Source: Kribbella soli (GTDB lineage Bacteria > Actinomycetota > Actinomycetes > Propionibacteriales > Kribbellaceae). Taken from it: 64,000 nucleotides of DNA. Location of the stretch: contig NZ_SJJZ01000001.1 in NCBI RefSeq assembly GCF_004331345.1, forward strand, positions 496,001 through 560,000, in the 5' to 3' direction. This document shows, piece by piece, positions 9,035 to 17,612 of this stretch. Under the pieces are notes generated by a model that saw only the letters and a list, made by a program, of their open reading frames with translations, ran no database searches and had not been told where the DNA came from. The translations under genes and the position numbers were made by a program. Each line of letters starts with the position of its first letter. Within the stretch, counting starts at the first letter, position 1.

Positions 9035-9129
9035 CCGCATTTGCTGGGTAAGCCAGCGAAATGGTGGGTTCCACACCCTGGTAACCGGTCACAAACCCCC
9101 AATTTGACTGGTCAACCCAGCAAATGCGG
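9035..9129. repeat. 95-bp quasi-palindromic element
   Basis: CCGCATTTGCTGGGT at 9035-9049 is exactly inverted at 9115-9129. The similarity continues inward: across the outer 36 bases of each arm about 29 positions match (9035-9070 against 9094-9129). Outside it, ACCCCTC at 9023-9029 pairs with GAGGGGT at 9136-9142. It fills the gap between the SMR gene and the convergent nucleotidyltransferase gene. It could be a bidirectional terminator or a REP/MITE-like palindromic element. Confidence 0.6.
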
Positions 9130-9141
9130 AAGGCGGAGGGG

Positions 9142-9798
9142 TCAGGTGTTGGTGCGGCGTCGGCGGCGGGAGCGGGGGCCTGTGGGGAGGTGGCGAGTGT
9201 CCAGGGGGAGGTCGTTCGTGGGGGCCGGGCCGCCGGCGAGGAGTTGGTGGTAGGCGGACCAGGTGGTGGCGCGGGGCGGGATGTTGCCGATGGCATCTAC
9301 TCGGGTGACGGGGTGGGTGCCTTCGTGGATCGGGTCCCACAGGTCGGCGTCGCTGCGCAGGTCCCGGAGTTCGCCGAAGAGCTCGCGGCCGAACCAGCAC
9401 GGGTAGCTCTCGCCGTCGTCGTACCGGCTGACGCCGATCGGCGTGGAGGCTTCGGCGACGAGCGACCAGACGGTGGCGGACGTGATCCCGGGCTGATCAC
9501 CGAGCAGTACGACGATCCCGTCGGCGCGCCGGTCGACCGCGTCCAGGGCCGGCACGATCGACGAGCTACCGGTGTCGGAATGCGGCGACTCGACCACCCG
9601 CACCCCGTCGAGATCGACCCGGTCGTGGACCTGCTCCGACGCGCTGCCCAGCGTCACGACCAACTGGTCGAAAGCGCATTCCCGCGCGCTCTCCAGGGCG
9701 GCGCCGAACAGGGTGCTGCCCTGATAGGCCAGCAACTGCCAGGGAGAACCGAGATGCGGTGAGCTGTCTGCGCCCAGCAAAAGCCCCGTGATGAACAT
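9142..9798 (-). CDS. MobA/MocA-like nucleotidyltransferase
   Basis: 218 aa, taken from the ATG at 9798 (MFITGLLLGADSSPHLGSPW), which has an AGGGAG upstream; the longer open frame to 9912 adds unlikely residues. The fold is NTP_transferase_3: N-terminal GLLLGADSSPHLGSPWQLL in place of the usual LAAGxSxRxGxxK, then VVLLGDQPGITSATV, the metal-binding GDQP of MocA-type cytidylyl- or guanylyltransferases. The loop differs from the canonical one (Asp-Ser-Ser-Pro-His), so activity on molybdenum cofactor is not certain. The C-terminus is Arg-rich. Confidence 0.75.
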   Translation of the reverse strand: MFITGLLLGADSSPHLGSPWQLLAYQGSTLFGAALESARECAFDQLVVTLGSASEQVHDRVDLDGVRVVESPHSDTGSSSIVPALDAVDRRADGIVVLLGDQPGITSATVWSLVAEASTPIGVSRYDDGESYPCWFGRELFGELRDLRSDADLWDPIHEGTHPVTRVDAIGNIPPRATTWSAYHQLLAGGPAPTNDLPLDTRHLPTGPRSRRRRRTNT

Positions 9799-9985
9799 TT
9801 GCGGGTCAACTCCCTGCCCGGGACGGCGCGACCATTCGACGACCCTTCTGCTGGTCCCCGAGCGTACGCAAGCCGAGCCTCGATCGAACCCCTTGCCGAG
9901 GGCACGTGTCAACGACCGTCCGGAAAGTGGTCGGAATTGACCGGAAAATGGGCAGTGAGCCGGTTACCGCCGGTCAGCACAAATG

Positions 9986-10660
9986 TCAGCGCAGGGCCGA
10001 AGCGAACGCTTCAAGCGCCGGATATCCGGCATTTCCGGCGACGATCGTCGTCACCCCGGAACCCACCAGGAGCAAGGCGTTCTCGTTCTTCCGGTCGAGC
10101 AGCACCTTGCGTTGCCAGGTCACGCCGCCGACCGACGCGGTACCGTCGTCCGACGTCCGGCCGAGCTTGTCGGCGACGTATTTTCCGCCGCTGACATTCG
10201 ACTGCTCGAGGCCGACGTATTTCATCTCGTTCGTCACGACCCCGAGATGCCAGGTGATCGGCTCCTGCTGCGGGGTACGGAATTCCACGCTGGTCGCGGT
10301 CCACCCGGACGGCATCGGCTCCGGTCCGCGGACCCAGGCGGCGGCCTTCCGGGCGTCCTGCAACTGGGCGGTGTATTCGACCGCGGTCGGCTTCTCTTCC
10401 TTCTTCGGGCGCCACGTGACGGTGATCAGGAACGCGACCACGGCGAGGCAGATCACCAGCGCGAAGACCATGTTCCCGACGGTCTGCGACTTCCTCTTGT
10501 CCCGGCGGTACGCCTGCCGGTACTCGTTCGCCTCCGCCTGAACCTGCGCCCGCTCCCGCGCCTTCTCCTGCGCCCTCACGTCCGCGTTCCCGTCAGCCTT
10601 CGCATCAGCCTTCTCCTGGGCTGCAGCCTCGTCGGAAGCGTCCTGACCTGTCGAACTCAT
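9986..10660 (-). CDS. DUF4245 membrane protein
   Basis: 224 aa from the ATG at 10660. The N-terminus is a long Ala/Glu/Lys/Arg coiled coil (about 1-60), followed by one transmembrane helix (NMVFALVICLAVVAFLITV) and an extracytoplasmic DUF4245 domain with YTAQLQDARKAAAWVRGPEP, MPSGWTATSVEFR and GVTWQRKVLLDRKNENALLL. Function unknown. It is divergent from glpX, as Rv1100 and glpX are in M. tuberculosis. Confidence 0.85.
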   Translation of the reverse strand: MSSTGQDASDEAAAQEKADAKADGNADVRAQEKARERAQVQAEANEYRQAYRRDKRKSQTVGNMVFALVICLAVVAFLITVTWRPKKEEKPTAVEYTAQLQDARKAAAWVRGPEPMPSGWTATSVEFRTPQQEPITWHLGVVTNEMKYVGLEQSNVSGGKYVADKLGRTSDDGTASVGGVTWQRKVLLDRKNENALLLVGSGVTTIVAGNAGYPALEAFASALR

Positions 10661-10729
10661 GACGACAGTGTCTCGCGAGGTGCAATCCGCCCGAACAGCG
10701 GCCACAGCCGTTGGCTACGATCCGTTGGC

Positions 10730-10813
10730 ATGAGCGAGCGCAGCGAGCGAACAAAAGCAGAGCCGACCTTGTCGCTCATGATGGAGCCGAGCGCCAGCGA
10801 GGCGGAAGCATGA
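10730..10813 (+). CDS. Possible 27-codon upstream ORF coupled to glpX
   Basis: An ATG at 10730 opens a 27-codon frame rich in Ser and Glu (begins MSERSERTK) whose TGA at 10811-10813 overlaps the glpX ATG at 10810, an ATGA junction. ATGAGCGA occurs at 10730 and again at the glpX start (10810), and inverted at 10772-10779. It may be a coupled uORF or just a local sequence duplication. No protein similarity is recognised and no clear ribosome site is seen. Confidence 0.3.
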   Translation: MSERSERTKAEPTLSLMMEPSASEAEA

Positions 10814-11844
10814 GCGACCCGACCACACCGCCGGCCCATCTGGAGGTCGACGCGCACGCGCCCGACCGGAACCTCGCCCTCGAACTGGTCCGGGTCACCG
10901 AGGCCGCGGCGATGGCAGCGGGCCGCTGGGTCGGCCGCGGCGACAAGAACGGCGCCGACGGCGCGGCGGTGAACGCTATGCGTACGCTGATCGGCACTGT
11001 CGGCATGAACGGCGTGGTGGTGATCGGCGAGGGCGAGAAGGACAACGCCCCGATGCTGTACAACGGCGAGCAGGTCGGCTCCGGCGAGGGCCCGGAGTGT
11101 GACGTCGCGGTCGACCCGGTCGACGGTACGACGCTGGTCGCGAAAGGCATGAACAACGGCATCGCGGTGATGGCCGTGTCCGCGCGGAACTCGATGTACG
11201 ACCCGTCCGCGGTCTTCTACATGGAGAAGCTCGTCGTCGGCCCGGAGGCGGCCGAGGTGGTCGACATCCGGCTCCCGGTCGCGGAGAACATCCGCCGGGT
11301 CGCGAAGGCGAAGGGCAGCTCGGTCGACGACGTCACCGTCGTACTGCTCGACCGGCCGCGGCACGAGGAGCTCGCCACCCAGATCCGGGCCACCGGCGCG
11401 CGGATCAAGTTCATCTCCGACGGCGACGTGGCGGGCGCGGTCGAGGCGGCCCGCCCGGACACCGGTCTGGACATGTTGCTCGGCATCGGCGGTACGCCGG
11501 AAGGCATCATCGCTGCCTGCGCGATGAAGTGCCTGGGCGGGAAGATCCAGGGCAAGCTCTGGCCGCGGGACGACGCGGAGCGGCAGAAGGCGCTCGACGC
11601 CGGGCACGACCTGGACCAGGTGCTCGACACCGACGACCTGGTGAGCGGCGACGACTGCTTCTTCGTCGCGACCGGCATCACCGACGGCGAACTGCTCCGC
11701 GGGGTCCGCTACGGCCGCTCCACCGCCCGCACCCACTCGCTCGTCATGCGCTCCCGCAGCGGCACGATCCGCTCCATCGAGAGCGTCCACCAGCTGGAGA
11801 AGCTCCGCGCCTACTCCGCCATCGACTTCGAGCACGCCCGATGA
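10810..11844 (+). CDS. glpX: Class II fructose-1,6-bisphosphatase
   Basis: 344 aa from the ATG at 10810. It hydrolyses fructose 1,6-bisphosphate to fructose 6-phosphate in gluconeogenesis. Signature blocks are [35 protein letters not shown], the metal site [11 protein letters not shown] (Asp-Pro-x-Asp-Gly-Thr), and [21 protein letters not shown]. Most actinomycetes depend on this class for gluconeogenesis. It overlaps the next gene by 4 bp (ATGA), so the two sugar-phosphate enzymes are coupled. Confidence 0.95.
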   Translation: MSDPTTPPAHLEVDAHAPDRNLALELVRVTEAAAMAAGRWVGRGDKNGADGAAVNAMRTLIGTVGMNGVVVIGEGEKDNAPMLYNGEQVGSGEGPECDVAVDPVDGTTLVAKGMNNGIAVMAVSARNSMYDPSAVFYMEKLVVGPEAAEVVDIRLPVAENIRRVAKAKGSSVDDVTVVLLDRPRHEELATQIRATGARIKFISDGDVAGAVEAARPDTGLDMLLGIGGTPEGIIAACAMKCLGGKIQGKLWPRDDAERQKALDAGHDLDQVLDTDDLVSGDDCFFVATGITDGELLRGVRYGRSTARTHSLVMRSRSGTIRSIESVHQLEKLRAYSAIDFEHAR

Positions 11845-12782
11845 CCGCTCCGCTCCTCGTCGTCGGCGAGGCTCTGGTCGACATCGTCGGATCCGCGAAG
11901 TCCCGCAACGGCAACGGGAAGAGCAACGCGACGCCGGGTGGTTCGCCGGCGAATGTCGCGGTCGGTCTGGCGCGGCTCGGCGTACCGACCGAGCTGGTGA
12001 CCCGGATCGGGACCGACGCGTACGGCGATCAGCTCGGTGCGCACCTGTTCGGGAACGGTGTCCAGCTCGCACCCGGATCGGTCGACCCGAACTTCCGGAC
12101 CAGTACGGCGACTGCGACGCTGGATGCGGACGGCGTCGCGACGTACCAGTTCGACATCACCTGGGAACCGCCCGCGCTGTCGCTGTCCCGCGGCTGCCCG
12201 GCCATCCACACCGGTTCGATCGCGACCGTGCTCGAGCCCGGCGCGGCGTCGATCCACGACTTCCTCGCGTCGGTCGCCGACCAGCCGGTCACCGTGACGC
12301 TCGACCCGAACGCGCGGCCGAGCATCACGCCCGATCCCGTGTCGACCTGGGACGCCGTACGGGCGCTTGCGGCGTTGAGCGATCTGGTGAAGCTGAGCGA
12401 CGAGGACTGTGAGTTCCTGCGGCCCGGGCTGGCGCCGGTGGACATCGCGAAGGAGTTGCTGACCGCCGAGCGGACGCAGTGCGTGGTGATCACCCGCGGC
12501 GGCGACGGCGCGCTCGGAATCTCCCGGGACGCCCACGTCGACGTGACGGCGCCGGTGATCGAGGTCGTGGACACCGTGGGCGCGGGCGACTCGTTCATGT
12601 CGGCGCTCATCGCCGGACTGGACGCACGCGAGTTGCTCGGCGAGCGGCGGCTGGTCGGGCTGACCTCCGAGGACCTGCGGGACGTCGTGGACTACGCGGT
12701 GAAGGCGGCGGCGATCACCTGCACCCGGCACGGCGCCGACCCGCCGACGGCGGCCGAGCACACGGAGAAATGGGGTTCCTGA
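11841..12782 (+). CDS. PfkB-family carbohydrate kinase (fructokinase-like)
   Basis: 313 aa. Ribokinase/PfkB fold: N-terminal [12 protein letters not shown], then [17 protein letters not shown] (sugar-binding loop) and the C-terminal ATP/anion-hole motif [17 protein letters not shown] with the catalytic Asp. The sequence is most like bacterial fructokinases. Fructokinase makes fructose 6-phosphate, the same product as the upstream GlpX, so the pair could feed one pool. Substrate is inferred. The start overlaps the glpX stop by 4 bp. Confidence 0.88.
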   Translation: MTAPLLVVGEALVDIVGSAKSRNGNGKSNATPGGSPANVAVGLARLGVPTELVTRIGTDAYGDQLGAHLFGNGVQLAPGSVDPNFRTSTATATLDADGVATYQFDITWEPPALSLSRGCPAIHTGSIATVLEPGAASIHDFLASVADQPVTVTLDPNARPSITPDPVSTWDAVRALAALSDLVKLSDEDCEFLRPGLAPVDIAKELLTAERTQCVVITRGGDGALGISRDAHVDVTAPVIEVVDTVGAGDSFMSALIAGLDARELLGERRLVGLTSEDLRDVVDYAVKAAAITCTRHGADPPTAAEHTEKWGS

Positions 12783-12784
12783 GG

Positions 12785-13255
12785 GTGTCTGCCGAAACCT
12801 GGAGCTCCGAACTGGAGTCCAACGGCAGCGTGGACTTCCGGCCGCGCCGCAGCAGGCTCGCGGTGCGGCTGGCCGGATTCGGGCTGCTGATGGTGCTGTC
12901 GGCCTGGACGAACGTCGAGCATCTGCGCGCGGACGGTGTGTCCGGCGCACTCGGCGTACTGCGGCTGACCGCTCTCGCGGCGTTCGTCTACGGCACCGGC
13001 CTGACCACCTGGCAGCTGATCACGAACCGCCCGGTCATCACGGTGGACGCCGAGGGCGTCACCCGGGGCCGCAGCCTGCAGTGGTCGGGCATCACCAGCA
13101 TCGACGAGCCCGCCGGCTGGCCGCTGGCGCGCGCGGTGCAGATCAACCCGGCGGACCGCCGTACGCGGCCGATCTCGATTCCGCAGGATCACGTCGGGGA
13201 CCTGGACGCCCTCGCCCCCTGGCTGCGCTCACTCCACGAACAGCACCGCGACTAG
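12785..13255 (+). CDS. PH-domain-like small membrane protein
   Basis: 156 aa from the GTG at 12785; an ATG at 12770 is also possible but has poor ribosome spacing. Two hydrophobic helices (about 27-75) are followed by RPVITVDAEGVTRGRSLQWSG and DEPAGWPLARAVQINP, the usual pattern of bacterial PH-like proteins. It is paralogous to the gene at 17035-17535: both carry a W-x2-E-L-x-x-N-G-x-V-x-F entry, a membrane pair, and a Trp/Asp-rich tail. Function unknown. Confidence 0.7.
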   Translation: MSAETWSSELESNGSVDFRPRRSRLAVRLAGFGLLMVLSAWTNVEHLRADGVSGALGVLRLTALAAFVYGTGLTTWQLITNRPVITVDAEGVTRGRSLQWSGITSIDEPAGWPLARAVQINPADRRTRPISIPQDHVGDLDALAPWLRSLHEQHRD

Positions 13256-13920
13256 TTCACCGCGCTGCGGACTGCGCTCAGGTGTTCGCGGGAGCGGGCT
13301 GCGGCCAGGTCCGGATCCTTGGCGCGGATGGCGTCCGCGATCGCTTCGTGGGCGGCCTGGTCGTGGCGATGCCGGTGCTCCTCGTCGAGCTTGAGCATGT
13401 CGATCATCGCGCGCCGGATCCGCGGTACGAACGTGTCGAACAGCTCCGTGAGTACGGCGTTGTGCGCGGCCGTCACCACCGCGCGGTGGAACGCGAGATC
13501 GGCCTCGATGTACCAGTCGTCGGGCGCCTTCACGGCGGCCCGTTGGCGGTCCGCGAGCGTGTAGCGGAAGTTCTTCAGGTCCGCCGGCGTACGACGGATC
13601 GCCGCCATCCGGGCGCCCTCGGTCTCGATCGCCAGCCGGCCTTCCAGTACGTCGGTGATGTCGGCCTTCCGCAGCACCTTGTCCCAGTCCTCGGCGACCT
13701 GTAGCGCGATCACGAACACGCCCGCGCCCTGGCGACTCTCCAGCACCCGCCGGCCGGCCAGTTCCCGCACGGCCTCGCGGATCGTGGACCGCCCGACGCC
13801 GAGCTGCGCGGCCAGCGTGGTCTCGCCGGGAAGCTTGGCGCCGAGCGCCCATTCGCCGCTCCCGATCCGGCGCAGCAACTCCTCGGCTGCCTGCTCGGCG
13901 AGCGGATGACGGCGAATCAT
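13252..13920 (-). CDS. FadR-subfamily GntR transcriptional regulator
   Basis: 222 aa from the ATG at 13920. The winged helix is at 1-75: [54 protein letters not shown]. The C-terminal FCD helical bundle carries the metal-type residues ([26 protein letters not shown]). It is divergent from the leuA leader, 62 bp away, so it may regulate leuA as well as itself; that is inference. It overlaps the convergent gene by 4 bp. Confidence 0.88.
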   Translation of the reverse strand: MIRRHPLAEQAAEELLRRIGSGEWALGAKLPGETTLAAQLGVGRSTIREAVRELAGRRVLESRQGAGVFVIALQVAEDWDKVLRKADITDVLEGRLAIETEGARMAAIRRTPADLKNFRYTLADRQRAAVKAPDDWYIEADLAFHRAVVTAAHNAVLTELFDTFVPRIRRAMIDMLKLDEEHRHRHDQAAHEAIADAIRAKDPDLAAARSREHLSAVRSAVN

Positions 13921-13982
13921 GGAGGACAGTCTAGAGGTGATCAGGTTGTCAGCTTGTCTGAGGAGTTGATACGGTGCTGGGC

Positions 13983-14033
13983 ATGCGCTTGCTCCCGGGT
14001 CTCCTCCTTCTTGGCCGCCACGGCGGGAGCTGA
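13983..14033 (+). CDS. leuL: leuA leader peptide
   Basis: A 16-codon ORF, ATG at 13983 to TGA at 14031-14033, reads [16 protein letters not shown]. Six of 16 residues are Leu, four of them in a row at codons 7-10 (14001-14012). It ends 73 bp before leuA and is followed directly by two overlapping hairpins. This is the layout of ribosome-mediated attenuation in amino-acid operons, in which stalling at Leu codons during leucine shortage changes the downstream fold. Confidence 0.75.
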   Translation: MRLLPGLLLLGRHGGS

Positions 14034-14036
14034 TTC

Positions 14037-14099
14037 GACCGGCGCTCCCTTCGTGGAGTGCAGTCGTCCGCCGGTCCTCCCCCGCTCCTCGGAAGGACC
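14037..14099 (+). promoter_or_regulatory. leuA attenuator: two mutually exclusive hairpins
   Basis: Hairpin A pairs GACCGGCG (14037-14044) with CGCCGGTC (14069-14076). Hairpin B pairs GGTCCT (14073-14078) with AGGACC (14094-14099), which covers the leuA ribosome site GGAAGG (14091-14096). A and B share 14073-14076 and cannot coexist. A ribosome stalled at the Leu codons leaves the 5' arm of A free, favouring A and exposing the ribosome site; one that reaches the leader stop at 14033 masks that arm, favouring B. No U-run follows, so control may be translational. Confidence 0.6.
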
Positions 14100-14106
14100 A
14101 CCTCTC

Positions 14107-15435
14107 ATGAATCGTCAGCAGCCCTCCCCCATGCCGAGCCACCGCTACCGCGACATCTTCAGCAGGGTCCCGGTCGCACCCGTCGAACGCACCTGGCCCG
14201 ACCGCCGGATCACGACGGCGCCGCTCTGGGTGCCGGTCGACCTCCGGGACGGCAACCAGGCGCTGGCCGACCCGATGGACCCCGAGCGCAAGCTCCGGTT
14301 CTTCGAGCTGATGGTTGCCATCGGCTACAAAGAGATCGAGGTCGGCTACCCGTCCGCGTCCCAGACCGACTTCGACTTCGTGCGACTGCTGGCCACGTCC
14401 GACCTGGTCCCGGACGACGTCACGATCGTGGTGTTCACACCGGCCCGCCGCGACCTGATCGAGCGGACCGTGGAGTCGGTCGCGGGGATGCGCGGCGACG
14501 TGGTGATCCACATGTACGCCGCGACCGCGCCGGTGTGGCGGGACGTCGTACTGCGCCGTACGCGGGACGAACTGGCGTCGATGATCTACGCCGGCTCCGA
14601 GGAGATCCTGCGGCTGGCCGGGGACTCGGTGCGGTTCCAGTTCTCGCCCGAGGTCTACAACCTGACCGAGCCGGACTACGTGCTCGAACTGGCGGATCAC
14701 CTCACCAAGCAGTGGGACGCGACGCCGGAGCGGCCGGTGATCCTGAACCTGCCCGCGACGATCGAGGCCGCGACACCGAACGTGTACGCCGACCAGATCG
14801 AGTACATGCACCAGAACCTGCCGCGCCGCGACGGCGTCATCTTGTCGGTGCATCCGCACAACGACCGCGGTACGGGGGTCGCCTGCGCGGAGCTAGCAGT
14901 GCTAGCGGGAGCGCAGCGCGTCGAGGGCTGCGTCTTCGGCAACGGCGAACGCACCGGCAACGTCGACATCGCCACCCTTGCGCTCAACCTGCACGCGCAG
15001 GGCGTCGACCCGATGATCGACTTCTCGGACATCGACGGGATCCGCGAGGTGGTGGAGTACTGCACGCGGATGCCGATCCATCCGCGGCATCCGTACGTCG
15101 GGGAGCTCGTCTACACCGCGTTCTCGGGGACCCATCAGGACGCGATCCGAAAGGGGTTCGCCGTCCAGGGGCCTGGTGTCTGGGAAGTGCCTTATCTGCC
15201 GATCGATCCGGCCGACGTCGGGCGTGGGTACGAGGCCGTCGTACGGGTGAACAGCCAGTCCGGTAAGGGTGGGATCGCGCATGTGCTGGAGTCTGTGTAC
15301 GGCATTCGGCTGACTCCGGAGCAGGAGCGGGAGTTCGCGGGGCACGTGCAGCGGCACACGGACGCGACCGGGCGGGAAGCGAGTGCGGAGGAGCTGAAGG
15401 CGTTGTACGAGGAGGTTTACGGGTGCTCGAACTGA
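14107..15435 (+). CDS. leuA: 2-isopropylmalate synthase, short form without regulatory domain
   Basis: 442 aa from ATG. It condenses acetyl-CoA with 2-ketoisovalerate, the first step of leucine synthesis. The DRE-TIM barrel shows [14 protein letters not shown] (catalytic Arg-Asp, metal Asp), [28 protein letters not shown] (metal His pair) and [15 protein letters not shown]. Subdomains follow ([15 protein letters not shown]), but the protein stops near residue 442, whereas usual actinobacterial enzymes run to about 560-640 with a C-terminal leucine-binding LeuA_dimer domain. It therefore should escape leucine feedback. The stop overlaps the ABC gene by 13 bp. Confidence 0.9.
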   Translation: MNRQQPSPMPSHRYRDIFSRVPVAPVERTWPDRRITTAPLWVPVDLRDGNQALADPMDPERKLRFFELMVAIGYKEIEVGYPSASQTDFDFVRLLATSDLVPDDVTIVVFTPARRDLIERTVESVAGMRGDVVIHMYAATAPVWRDVVLRRTRDELASMIYAGSEEILRLAGDSVRFQFSPEVYNLTEPDYVLELADHLTKQWDATPERPVILNLPATIEAATPNVYADQIEYMHQNLPRRDGVILSVHPHNDRGTGVACAELAVLAGAQRVEGCVFGNGERTGNVDIATLALNLHAQGVDPMIDFSDIDGIREVVEYCTRMPIHPRHPYVGELVYTAFSGTHQDAIRKGFAVQGPGVWEVPYLPIDPADVGRGYEAVVRVNSQSGKGGIAHVLESVYGIRLTPEQEREFAGHVQRHTDATGREASAEELKALYEEVYGCSN

Positions 15436-16211
15436 AGGACGTCGACTTCATCCGGGACGGCAAGGCTTTGCTGTCCCGGGTGTCGCTGACCGCGGGCGAG
15501 GGTGAGCGGTGGGCGCTGCTCGGGCCGAACGGCGCGGGCAAGAGCACGCTGCTCGGGTTGTGCGGCGCGGTCACCCATCCGACCCGCGGTACGGTCGAGA
15601 TTCTCGGACGCCGGCTCGGTACGGTCGACATTCGCACCCTGCGTGAGTCCATCGGGCACGTGAATCCGCGCCACCCGCTGCGATCGCCGCTGAGCGTCCG
15701 GGACGTCGTACTGACCGGTCTCACCGGGACGATCGAACGCATGCCGCGCTGGGAGCCGACGCCTGCGCAGGAGGATCGTGCTCTCGAGCTGATCGACCTG
15801 CTCGGGATCGGCGGGCTGGCCGGCTCGCACTGGACCACGCTGTCCCAGGGCGAGCGTGGGCGCGCGCTGATCGCGCGGGCGTTGATCTCGGACCCGCGGT
15901 TGCTCCTCCTGGACGAGCCGTCGACCGGGCTGGACGTCGCGGCGCGCGAGCAGCTGCTGGAGACGCTGGACCAGATCCACCTCAGCCACCCGCACTTGGC
16001 GTGGGTCCTGGTCACCCATCACCTTGAGGAGCTCCCCACCTGCACCACCCACGCCGCACTCCTCCGCGAGGGCCGTGTGCTGTCCGCCGGCCCGGTCGAC
16101 GACGTGGTCACCACCGAACTGATCTCGGCGACCTTCGACCATCCGATCGAGATCAACCGCCACGCCGGCCGCTGGACCGCAACCGCCCACCGAGGTACCC
16201 AGCACCGCTGA
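15423..16211 (+). CDS. ABC transporter ATP-binding protein
   Basis: 262 aa from GTG. Walker A is [13 protein letters not shown], the signature [15 protein letters not shown], Walker [15 protein letters not shown] and the switch His is in [11 protein letters not shown]. No permease lies beside it, so it is an orphan ATPase, possibly of the PhrA/YlmA-like kind or with a partner elsewhere. It starts inside the last codons of leuA, which implies coupling but says nothing clear about function. The last 59 bp overlap the convergent membrane gene. Confidence 0.88.
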   Translation: MLELKDVDFIRDGKALLSRVSLTAGEGERWALLGPNGAGKSTLLGLCGAVTHPTRGTVEILGRRLGTVDIRTLRESIGHVNPRHPLRSPLSVRDVVLTGLTGTIERMPRWEPTPAQEDRALELIDLLGIGGLAGSHWTTLSQGERGRALIARALISDPRLLLLDEPSTGLDVAAREQLLETLDQIHLSHPHLAWVLVTHHLEELPTCTTHAALLREGRVLSAGPVDDVVTTELISATFDHPIEINRHAGRWTATAHRGTQHR

Positions 16212-16986
16212 GCAGTGCGAGTACGGCGCATCCGCCGGCGAGCCACAACCAGAACGTCTGGTCCGATCGCGCCGACTCGACCGTCCAGGTACAACGACCC
16301 TTCCCCGGCTCGGCAACGACGTATTCGACCGGTACGACGTCGCCGAGCCGGAAGAAGTGCTCGTCGCCGGGGTCGCGCCCGGTGTTGAACGTGTGCTCCA
16401 CGCCGCTGACGGCGTACCGGATGTCCACCGTCCCGGACCCCTTGTCGAACCACGACGGCTCGTGGATCGCGACCACCGTCCCGTTGGTCGTCGCGGTCGG
16501 TTGCTCCGCCGGCCGCGCCGCGCTCCGCGCCTGCAACCCGAGGGCTCCGAACGGGACTGTGATGATGACGAAGAACAGCACGAGGCTCAACGGAACAAGC
16601 GGTTCGCCTCGCCGCCGCCAACCGGAGGAATGGGCAGCAGCATGCCGCCCGGCCGAGAGCTCGCCTGTCGCGGTTTCCACCGGCCTGACGCCCCGGACCC
16701 AGAGCACAGCCACGACAACCAGCATCAGCACCAGCCACGCCATCACCACGCCGAGGCCGATCATCCCGCCGACGAAGGCCGCGTCACCGACCGGACTGTG
16801 CGCCACGAGCGCGACCAGAGCACCGACTCCGCTGCCGAGCGCACCGACGAGAACAATCGCCGCGAGGGCCCCGATCCCGAACAGGGACGAGCCGGAATCG
16901 GCCAGCTCGTACGCCGCCGCCGGACCGCGCACGAACGCCCAGCTCAAGGCTGTTCTGACCCGTCCCATGAACCAAGTCTGGTGCAT
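16153..16986 (-). CDS. Membrane protein with DUF3592-like extracytoplasmic domain
   Basis: 277 aa. Helices are visible at about 35-60, 70-100 and 130-150, and a last one near 240-260. Between the last two lies a soluble segment with GTVVAIHEPSWFDKGSGTVDIRYAVSGVEHTF and VVPVEYVVAEPGKGRC, the pattern of DUF3592-type proteins. The start could also be the ATG at 16968. Function unknown. It overlaps the convergent ABC ATPase gene by 59 bp. Confidence 0.65.
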   Translation of the reverse strand: MHQTWFMGRVRTALSWAFVRGPAAAYELADSGSSLFGIGALAAIVLVGALGSGVGALVALVAHSPVGDAAFVGGMIGLGVVMAWLVLMLVVVAVLWVRGVRPVETATGELSAGRHAAAHSSGWRRRGEPLVPLSLVLFFVIITVPFGALGLQARSAARPAEQPTATTNGTVVAIHEPSWFDKGSGTVDIRYAVSGVEHTFNTGRDPGDEHFFRLGDVVPVEYVVAEPGKGRCTWTVESARSDQTFWLWLAGGCAVLALLSGAGYLGGRLRSSGRRGG

Positions 16987-17034
16987 TACAGTGATTCCAG
17001 CTCCGGGGGTGGAGTCGTGAGAGCTGGGGGCGAC

Positions 17035-17535
17035 ATGACTGTGATGGGCGAGCGACTACCCGAGGCCTGGATGGTCGAACTGCACCGCAACGGCCGCGTC
17101 GAGTTCCCGCTCCGCCGCTGGTCGTTCCTGCAAGTCCCGGTGCTCCCGATCCTGGGACTGTCGGTGTTGTCGGCAGGCAGCCTTCCGGACATGCTCGCCG
17201 ACGGCAACTGGCGTTTCCTCGCCTATCTGCTGATCGCGGTGTACGCCGGCGCCGGGATCGCGTTGGTCTGGCAGCTCGTCACCCAACGCCCGACCCTCGT
17301 CATCGACCACCGAGGCATCCACCAAGGCCGCCGCCGCTTCATGCCCTGGACCGAGATCGGCTCCATCGGCCCCATCTCCGGCCCCAAGATGGCCCGCCAA
17401 CTCCAGATCCACCCCAGGAACATCTGGGCCAAAAACCTCACCCTCACCCAACAACACGTCAACGACCTACAAGCCCTCAAAACCTGGCTGAACACCCTCC
17501 TGGCGAACCACCACCAGGACTCCCCCAGCAGCTAA
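17035..17535 (+). CDS. PH-domain-like small membrane protein (paralogue of the 12785 gene)
   Basis: 166 aa from the ATG at 17035, with a purine-rich AGCTGGGGGCGA upstream. EAWMVELHRNGRVEFPLRRW is followed by two helices (about 35-80), then RPTLVIDHRGIHQGRRRFMPW, MARQLQIHPRNIW and a C-terminal VNDLQALKTWLNTL. It shares this layout with the protein at 12785-13255 about 4 kb upstream. Function unknown. Confidence 0.75.
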   Translation: MTVMGERLPEAWMVELHRNGRVEFPLRRWSFLQVPVLPILGLSVLSAGSLPDMLADGNWRFLAYLLIAVYAGAGIALVWQLVTQRPTLVIDHRGIHQGRRRFMPWTEIGSIGPISGPKMARQLQIHPRNIWAKNLTLTQQHVNDLQALKTWLNTLLANHHQDSPSS

Positions 17536-17559
17536 GCCGCAGGAGTGGGTGCTACGAAC

Positions 17560-17603
17560 CTGGGGAGGATTCTGCACCCGGATCGGGCAGTTACCCTCCC
17601 CAG
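17560..17603. terminator. Bidirectional terminator hairpin
   Basis: CTGGGGAGG at 17560-17568 pairs with CCTCCCCAG at 17595-17603. Inside it, CCCG/CGGG forms a second stem. It lies in the 77-bp gap between convergent genes. Confidence 0.5.
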
Positions 17604-17612
17604 CCCGGTGGG

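Noticed and set aside
14107..15435. Frameshift truncation of leuA
   Set aside because: After the stop the sequence becomes a complete ABC ATPase; no remnant of the LeuA regulatory domain is seen in any frame.
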